A stretch of 64,000 nucleotides of DNA from Microbacterium sp. H83 (GTDB lineage Bacteria > Actinomycetota > Actinomycetes > Actinomycetales > Microbacteriaceae), in the NCBI RefSeq assembly GCF_001650405.1, contig NZ_LWCU01000054.1, forward strand, positions 62,001 to 126,000, written 5' to 3'. This document shows, one piece after another, positions 59,051-64,000 of the stretch. The notes beneath the pieces are model-generated. The model was not told where the DNA came from and made no database searches. It worked only from the letters and a program-made list of their open reading frames with translations. The translations under genes were made by a program, and so were the position numbers. Each line of letters begins with the position of its first letter. Position 1 is the stretch's first letter.

Positions 59051-59520
59051 GCGGCGCAGGAGCACCCAGGACAGAGAGCATCGACGGACGCGGCCTGCAG
59101 GTCGTGATCATCGCCGGCACCTGGCACGAGACGATCTCGAACGGCCTGATCACCGGCGCAGAGCGCGTGCTGAACGCCGCCGGCGCCACGCATCGCCTCG
59201 TGCGCGTGCCCGGATCGTTCGAGCTGGCGGTCGCGGCGCAGGCCGCGTTCGCCGGCGGAGCGGACGCCGTGGTCGCGCTGGGCGTGATCATCCGTGGCGG
59301 GACGCCGCACTTCGAGTACGTCTCCGCGGCGACCACGGACGGACTCACGCGGGTCGCGCTCGACGCGGGCAAGCCGGTCGGCTTCGGCGTGCTGACGCTC
59401 GACGACGAGAAGCAGGGTCTCGACCGTGCGGGTCTCGAGGGGTCGCACGAGGACAAGGGCGCCGAGGCCGCGGATGCCGCGCTGCGCACCGCCCTCGTGA
59501 TCCGAGACCTGCGGGGCTGA
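59047..59520 (+). CDS. ribH: 6,7-dimethyl-8-ribityllumazine synthase
   Basis: RibH makes lumazine from the two products of RibD and RibBA and forms hollow assemblies. The 157-residue protein has the family marks VVIIAGTWHETISNGLI near residue 18, VRVPGSFELAVAAQ near 57, and GVIIRGGTPHFEYVS with the catalytic His. PVGFGVLT and KGAEAADAAL follow. ATG overlaps the ribBA stop. It is the last gene of the operon, and the next gene has its own promoter. Confidence 0.96.
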
Positions 59521-59561
59521 GGCGAGCCTGCCCTTGCTGGTGGCGCGGGGTGCTCGGCTCC

Positions 59562-59567
59562 TAGGGT
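59562..59567 (+). promoter_or_regulatory. -10 box of the gene at 59574
   Basis: TAGGGT, then GAGCAC, then the ATG. The linker is identical to that of the hemolysin III-like gene at 15060. Confidence 0.6.
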
Positions 59568-59573
59568 GAGCAC

Positions 59574-59933
59574 ATGGAGACTCTGCGCCACGTCGTTCTG
59601 TTCGTCCATCTGATCGGCTTCGCCGTGCTGTTCGGCGCGTGGGCCGTGCAGGCGTTCGGCGGCCGACGCGAGTTCACGCGCCTGATGAGCATCGGCATGA
59701 CCATCGCCGCGGTCGCCGGGCTGGCCCTCGCCGCCCCGTGGGGCCTCCCCGAGGGCGCGGAGCTGAACTACGCGAAGATCGGGACGAAGCTCGTCGTGCT
59801 CCTCGCGATCGGCGCTCTGCTCGGGATCGGCACGTCTCGCCAGCGGAAGACCGGAACGGTGCCGGCCGCGATGTTCTGGCTCGTCGGCATCCTCACCGCT
59901 CTCAACGCGGGCATCGCCGCGATCTGGCGCTGA
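59574..59933 (+). CDS. Small integral membrane protein
   Basis: This 119-residue protein has four predicted helices (about residues 8-26, 38-57, 66-84 and 98-116) and very short loops. A His at residue 6 and another in FVHLIGF are near the first helix, as in small cytochrome- or CopD-like membrane proteins, but no firm heme pattern is present. I do not recognise a named family. The ATG has a TAGGGT box at six bases. It follows ribH but is probably transcribed separately, and it converges on the FGGY kinase gene. Confidence 0.75.
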   Translation: METLRHVVLFVHLIGFAVLFGAWAVQAFGGRREFTRLMSIGMTIAAVAGLALAAPWGLPEGAELNYAKIGTKLVVLLAIGALLGIGTSRQRKTGTVPAAMFWLVGILTALNAGIAAIWR

Positions 59934-60006
59934 TCCGCCGCCGACCCGCATGCGGTGGCCGTGACGGCTCGACTCGTCCGTGCGACACCGAGAGCCGATC
60001 CGCCGT

Positions 60007-61419
60007 TCACGAGGGATCGGTGCCGTCGAAGAGTCCGCGGATCCGCGGCAGGACGCGCTCGTAGCGGCGACGCACGCCGTCGTAGCCTTCGCGCATGTCC
60101 GGGTCCGGGTCGACCGTCGATCCGACTGCCACCATCGAACGGACGGCTGCGTCCCAGCCGCTGTGCATCCCCGTGCCCACCGCGGCGCAGATCGCCGCTC
60201 CCATACCTGCCGCATCCGCCAGCAGCGGGGTCCGGACCGGCACGCCGTACACCGCAGCCAGGATGCGGAGCATGAGCGCCGATCGGCTCCCCCCACCCGT
60301 CACCACCAGGGCTCGTCGAGTCCGTCCGAGTGCACGCCGTGCGCGGGCGTCGCCGGCTTCGGTCTCGATCGCGAGCGCTTCGAGGATGGCCCGGTGGATG
60401 TGGAATCGTCCCTGCGTGCCGTCGAATCCCGTCAGCGCGCCGCGCCGCCACGGCTCATCGGCGGGAGCAAGCCAATCCAGCGCGGCCACGAGACCGCCCG
60501 CTCCGACCGGCACCTCCGCTGCGCCGCGATCGAGCTCCTCTTCCGAGACCTCCGCGCCGGCGCCCGACACGACGTCGCGGAACCAGCTGACCGTCCACAT
60601 GCCGCGTCGGACACCCGAACTCTCGTACAGATATCGCCCCGGCTCCGAGGCGAAGTTCGTCCAGACGTCGGGGTGCGGGTCGAGCGCTCCCTCACCGGGG
60701 GTCATGGTCGCGACATACGTGCCGAGCGAGAGCAGGGCGTCGTTCTCGTCCCGCAGTCCGGCCCCCAGCGCCTCGACCGCCTTGTCGTTCGACGTGGCGA
60801 TCACGGGGATGCCGGCGGGCAGCCCGAGGAGCGACGCGGCCTCGGCCGTGAGAGTGCCGAGCTCATCGCCGGGAGCCACGAGCTCGAACAGCATCGACGG
60901 CTCCATCCCCGTGCGGACGTAGTCGTCGGCATCCGAACTCCACGCCCAGCGCGACGTGTCGATCGGCCACATCCCCTGGCAGTTGCCCGCGGCATCCCGC
61001 CGCTGCCCTGTCAGCCGATGGCCGATGTATCCCGATGACGTGGTGACGTACACCGCGTCATCGGTCTCACGCACGTAGGCGCGCGGCAGCCGCTCATCCA
61101 TCCAGCTGATGACGGGCTGCGCGAGCGAGCCGTCTGCCCGGAGAACCGCGCGGCAGAAGCGGATGGTGCACAGGCCGATCCCGCGGATGCCGGCGAGATC
61201 GCCGTCGAAATGCGTCAGCGCCTCCCGCACTCCGGCGATGATCGAATCCCACAGGTCGTCGTCGGGGTGCTCCCATCGCCCCGGCGCCGGCGACGAATAG
61301 GGCCGCAGCGGGATGCGCGCGCTCGCATGCACGGCCCCGTCGCCGTCGACGATGAGGACCTTCGTGCTCTGCGAGCCGTTGTCGATCGCGACGACGTACT
61401 CCGCCGCCGACGCGCTCAC
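60007..61419 (-). CDS. FGGY-family carbohydrate kinase
   Basis: This 470-residue kinase phosphorylates a sugar, polyol or related hydroxy compound. It has the two ATPase-fold halves: YVVAIDNGSQSTKVLIVDGDGAV at the start, WMDERLPRA near residue 110, SNDKAVEALGAG near 215, and VVTGGGSRSALMLRILAAVYGVPV near 385. The exact sugar cannot be read, but its partners (FAD oxidase, SDR, aldehyde dehydrogenase) suggest polyol or sugar-acid breakdown. GTG overlaps the oxidase stop (GTGA). The frame runs much further upstream but inside the other gene. Confidence 0.9.
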   Translation of the reverse strand: MSASAAEYVVAIDNGSQSTKVLIVDGDGAVHASARIPLRPYSSPAPGRWEHPDDDLWDSIIAGVREALTHFDGDLAGIRGIGLCTIRFCRAVLRADGSLAQPVISWMDERLPRAYVRETDDAVYVTTSSGYIGHRLTGQRRDAAGNCQGMWPIDTSRWAWSSDADDYVRTGMEPSMLFELVAPGDELGTLTAEAASLLGLPAGIPVIATSNDKAVEALGAGLRDENDALLSLGTYVATMTPGEGALDPHPDVWTNFASEPGRYLYESSGVRRGMWTVSWFRDVVSGAGAEVSEEELDRGAAEVPVGAGGLVAALDWLAPADEPWRRGALTGFDGTQGRFHIHRAILEALAIETEAGDARARRALGRTRRALVVTGGGSRSALMLRILAAVYGVPVRTPLLADAAGMGAAICAAVGTGMHSGWDAAVRSMVAVGSTVDPDPDMREGYDGVRRRYERVLPRIRGLFDGTDPS

Positions 61420-62897
61420 GCCGGGGACGCCGTCTCGTCGTCCAACGGGTAGATGGTCCCGCGGTTCATGATCCCGTGAGGATCCAGCCCGTCCTTGAGC
61501 ACGCGCAGCAGGCGGTATGCGCTGCCGTGCTCCTCGTGCGTCCACGGCGTGCGGTACTTGCCGATGCCGTGGTGGTGCACCATCGACCCGCCGAGCCGCA
61601 GGGCCTCCTCCACGACGATCGCGTTGAGCGGCTCGTGGTACTCCGTGATCTCCTCGCGGGGATCGCACGTGATGTCGTAGTCGTACACGAAGTACAGGTT
61701 CGTGCCGGTCTGGTAGCTGTGCGAGGAGTGCCCGCCGAGCATCGTGAGGTCGGCGGCCCGAGGGAACTCCGTGCGGGCCCGGCGCATCACCGACTCGAAG
61801 AGCTCCTCGACGCCGGACCAGTCGATCGACACCTCGGTGGTGTAGCCGAGGTGCGCGTTCTCGAGCATCTCCCGCTTCTCGGCGTCGATCTTGTCCTGCC
61901 CCCAGTTCAGGTTGTCGAACCAGGCCTCGATGAGCGCGGGGTCGACCTTCTCGTGCCGGATGCCGGCGAAGATCTCCTCGACGCCTGCCTCTGTCGCGTC
62001 GGCGACGCCCTTCGGCCCCTCGGCCACCACCACGACGACGGCCTTGCCGCCGGCGAAGTGCGAGAAGTGCTGCGCGGCATCCTCCTCGGAGTACGCACGG
62101 GCGACGGACGGGCGGTACCCGGCGACGATGATCTCGCGGAGTCCCGCCACTCCGGCGGGGAGCGAGTCGACGAGGTAGCCGAGGAAGCGGTTGTTCTGCG
62201 GCTGATGGGTGAACACCTTGACGGTCACCTCGGTGATCACCGCCAGCGCGCCCTCGTTGCCGATCACGATGTGCCGGATGTCGGGCCCGGCCGCACGCCG
62301 GGGCACGTTCTTCACGCGCACGACCTCGCCGCCGGGAAGCACGGCCTCGAGACCCACCACCATGTCCTCGATGCCCCCGTAGAGCGTCGAGAACTGTCCG
62401 ATCGACCGGGTCGCGACCAGTCCCCCCATCTGGGCGAGCGGCTTGGACTGCGGCGAGTGCCCTGTCGTGAGCCCCTGCGCGCGCAGAGTGTCCTCGAGCA
62501 CCTGCAGCGGGACGCCGCACTGCGCGGTGACCATCATGTCGACCGGATCGATCTCGAGGATCGCGTCCATGCGCGAGCCGTCGAGCACGATCGAGTCGTC
62601 GACGATCGTCTCGAGTCCGCCTTCCGTCGCGGTGCGACCGGTGCGAGGCACGACGTTGACGAGGTTCTCGTCGGCGAACGCCAGGATCGCGGCGACGTCT
62701 GCCGTGGAGTGCGCGTACGCGATGGCCGCGGGGATCGGGCCGTCGAAGATGCCGTGCACCGACGTGTACTTCTTGAAGCGGTCGACGCTCGCCTCGCGGA
62801 GCGCCTGCGTCTCGGTCTCGACCTGGTCGGCGCCGAGGATCTCCTGCAGTCGGGTGACGATCTCCTCGCGCGAGAGAGCGGATCGTGAAGCAACCAT
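61416..62897 (-). CDS. FAD-binding oxidase, alkyl-DHAP-synthase/glycolate-oxidase-like
   Basis: This 493-residue flavoprotein has an FAD_binding_4 domain (about residues 60-230): VNVVPRTGRTATEGGLETIVDDSIVLDGS, then MGGLVATRSIGQFSTLYGGIEDMVVGLEAVLPGG. A C-terminal FAD-oxidase domain carries the HHHGIGKYRTPW motif near residue 447, also found in alkyldihydroxyacetonephosphate synthases. Here an oxidation of a hydroxy substrate is more likely given the kinase and dehydrogenase neighbours. ATG at 62897 has AGGA nine bases upstream. It is coupled to the FGGY kinase gene downstream. Confidence 0.88.
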   Translation of the reverse strand: MVASRSALSREEIVTRLQEILGADQVETETQALREASVDRFKKYTSVHGIFDGPIPAAIAYAHSTADVAAILAFADENLVNVVPRTGRTATEGGLETIVDDSIVLDGSRMDAILEIDPVDMMVTAQCGVPLQVLEDTLRAQGLTTGHSPQSKPLAQMGGLVATRSIGQFSTLYGGIEDMVVGLEAVLPGGEVVRVKNVPRRAAGPDIRHIVIGNEGALAVITEVTVKVFTHQPQNNRFLGYLVDSLPAGVAGLREIIVAGYRPSVARAYSEEDAAQHFSHFAGGKAVVVVVAEGPKGVADATEAGVEEIFAGIRHEKVDPALIEAWFDNLNWGQDKIDAEKREMLENAHLGYTTEVSIDWSGVEELFESVMRRARTEFPRAADLTMLGGHSSHSYQTGTNLYFVYDYDITCDPREEITEYHEPLNAIVVEEALRLGGSMVHHHGIGKYRTPWTHEEHGSAYRLLRVLKDGLDPHGIMNRGTIYPLDDETASPA

Positions 62898-62935
62898 GGG
62901 GGAAGTTCCTGTTCGTAGAGGGTGTCGGCGCGCGG

Positions 62936-63712
62936 TCAGCGCACCAGGTAGCCGCCGTCGACGGACAGCACGTGCCCGTTGACGAAGTCGGAGGCGGTGC
63001 TGGCGAGGAACACCGTCGCTCCCATGAGGTCGGCGACGTCTCCCCACCTCCCCGCCGGGGTGTGGTCGACGATCCGCCGGTTGGCCTCGGAGTCGGATCG
63101 CGTCTCGGCCGTGATCGGCGTCGCGAAGTACCCCGGCGCGATCGCGTTGACCTGGATGCCGTGGCCGCCCAGCTCGTCTGCATACGCCTTCGTCAGCCCG
63201 GCGATGCCGTGCTTGGTCGCCGCGTAGGCGGGCGACCCGATCCCGCCGAGGAACGAGAAGAGCGAGGCGATGTTGATGATCTTGCCGGAGCCCTGCGGGA
63301 TCATCCGCTTGGCGGCTTCGTGCGACATCTCGAAGGCAGCCGTGAGGTTGACCGCGACCATCGGGTCCCACTGCTCGCGACCGAAGTCGGTCACGTCGGC
63401 GATGCGGCTGATACCCGCGGAGTTCACGAGGATGTCGACTCCACCGAGCGCGTCGACGCATGCGTCGACGATCCGAGCGGGCGCCCCCTTCTCGGTGATG
63501 TCGGCGCGGACCTCGCGGTAGACGACTCCTGAATCGGCGACCAGCCCGGCTGTCTCGCCGCCGTCGTCGAACAGGGTGGGCGCGAACACGTCGGCGCCCG
63601 CTTTCGCCAGGGCGAGCGTGAACGCCTGCCCGAGGCCGGTGTTCCCTCCCGTGACGATCGCCCGCCTGCCCTGCAGGGAGAAGTGATCGAGGGAGAAGTC
63701 AGTGATGTGCAC
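62936..63712 (-). CDS. SDR-family sugar/polyol dehydrogenase (KduD-like)
   Basis: This 258-residue short-chain dehydrogenase has the cofactor motif IVTGGNTGLGQAFTL near residue 20, NSAGIS near 93, the catalytic Ser in IINIASLFSF, and Tyr-x-x-x-Lys in AYAATKHGIAGLTKAYADEL. It ends VNAIAPGYFATPIT and VDGGYLVR. The pattern is close to 2-deoxy-D-gluconate or gluconate 5-dehydrogenase types. The start is a GTG with AAGGAG six bases upstream. The FAD oxidase begins 38 bases downstream, and the partial aldehyde dehydrogenase ends 11 bases upstream, so all belong to one operon. Confidence 0.9.
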   Translation of the reverse strand: MHITDFSLDHFSLQGRRAIVTGGNTGLGQAFTLALAKAGADVFAPTLFDDGGETAGLVADSGVVYREVRADITEKGAPARIVDACVDALGGVDILVNSAGISRIADVTDFGREQWDPMVAVNLTAAFEMSHEAAKRMIPQGSGKIINIASLFSFLGGIGSPAYAATKHGIAGLTKAYADELGGHGIQVNAIAPGYFATPITAETRSDSEANRRIVDHTPAGRWGDVADLMGATVFLASTASDFVNGHVLSVDGGYLVR

Positions 63713-63723
63713 GGGGGGCTCCT

Positions 63724-64000
63724 TCAGGGAGTGCGGGGGGAGGCGAAGGGGTCGGAGATGCCGATGTAGGTCGTCTCGAGGTACTCGTCGATGCCCTCGA
63801 AGCCGCCTTCGCGGCCGACACCCGACTGCTTCACGCCGCCGAACGGCGCAGCCGGGTTCGAGACGAGTCCGGTGTTGAGCCCGAACATGCCGGTCTCGAG
63901 GCGCTCGGCGAGACGCAGTGCACGGTCGAGGTCGCGCGTATACGCGAAGCACACGAGCCCGTACTCGCTGGCGTTGGCGAGGCGCACGGCCTCGTCCTCG
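63724..64000 (-). CDS. Aldehyde dehydrogenase, C-terminal part only (cut by window edge)
   Basis: The visible 91 residues are the C-terminal end of an NAD(P)-dependent aldehyde dehydrogenase. They show LANASEYGLVCFAYTRDL, RLAERLETGMFGLNTGL, and PFGGVKQSGVGREGGFEGIDEYLETTYI, which match the succinate- or glutarate-semialdehyde dehydrogenase group. The catalytic Cys and Glu and the cofactor site lie beyond base 64000. It is the first visible gene of the SDR-FAD oxidase-FGGY kinase operon and probably oxidises an aldehyde from the same pathway. Confidence 0.9.
   Translation of the reverse strand, partial: EDEAVRLANASEYGLVCFAYTRDLDRALRLAERLETGMFGLNTGLVSNPAAPFGGVKQSGVGREGGFEGIDEYLETTYIGISDPFASPRTP

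Overview
The window is about 70% GC, densely packed on both strands, and reads as chromosomal DNA of a high-GC Gram-positive actinobacterium of the Microbacteriaceae, most like Microbacterium. The evidence is the protein content and order (xseA-xseB-DUF4245-carbonic anhydrase-fumC; eno-septum initiator-DUF501), the many GTG starts, and the stop/start overlaps of the form ATGA or GTGA. It is almost entirely core chromosome. I see no prophage, intact insertion sequence, CRISPR array or rRNA operon.

Layout. 0-4.5 kb: glpX (cut by the window edge), fba, a small membrane protein, an IclR regulator and ispH. 4.5-8.8 kb: xseA, xseB, DUF4245, beta-carbonic anhydrase and fumC in one operon. 8.8-10 kb: a nuclease-like gene framed by two inverted copies of a 79-bp palindromic repeat. 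10-14 kb: cstA with its small YbdD partner, and a PIN-PhoH ATPase. 14-22 kb: uppS, a hemolysin III-like protein, greA, ilvA with an AI-2E-family exporter, a YcaQ-like protein and lemA. 22-26 kb: a sugar-lactone oxidase coupled to a PLP amino-acid aldolase/deaminase, a tRNA with UAA anticodon, and a repeat-containing hypothetical. 26-33.9 kb: NADH dehydrogenase, a subtilisin-like protease, DUF501, a septum-formation protein, enolase, an O-methyltransferase, and a GntR/DUF1648 pair. 34-42 kb: an amino-acid permease, an SGNH hydrolase, hisS, mazG, nhaA and ppc. 42-50.7 kb: gdhA, a second permease, a 988-residue kinase/aminotransferase-fold fusion with a hexapeptide protein, an SDR and a VOC protein. 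50.7-60 kb: mfd, a GNAT acetyltransferase, an Fpg/Nei glycosylase, and an FMN-riboswitch-controlled ribD-ribE-ribBA-ribH operon. 60-64 kb: an operon of aldehyde dehydrogenase (cut), SDR, FAD oxidase and FGGY kinase.

How the parts work together. glpX, fba, eno, ppc and fumC cover gluconeogenesis, glycolysis and anaplerosis. gdhA, two permeases, ilvA and the kinase-lyase fusion suggest active amino-acid and amino-alcohol handling. uppS and ispH serve isoprenoid and cell-wall lipid supply. mfd, Fpg/Nei, YcaQ and XseAB are DNA repair.

The most general signal I found is in the starts. At sixteen first-in-transcript genes a hexamer of the form TANNNT lies exactly six bases before the start codon. 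This is the geometry expected for leaderless transcription, and it fixes many GTG starts. Other items worth attention are the inverted palindrome pair around the nuclease-like gene, the short-variable-arm tRNA with a Leu UAA anticodon, the kinase-lyase fusion operon, and two very short leader ORFs that begin at predicted transcription starts.
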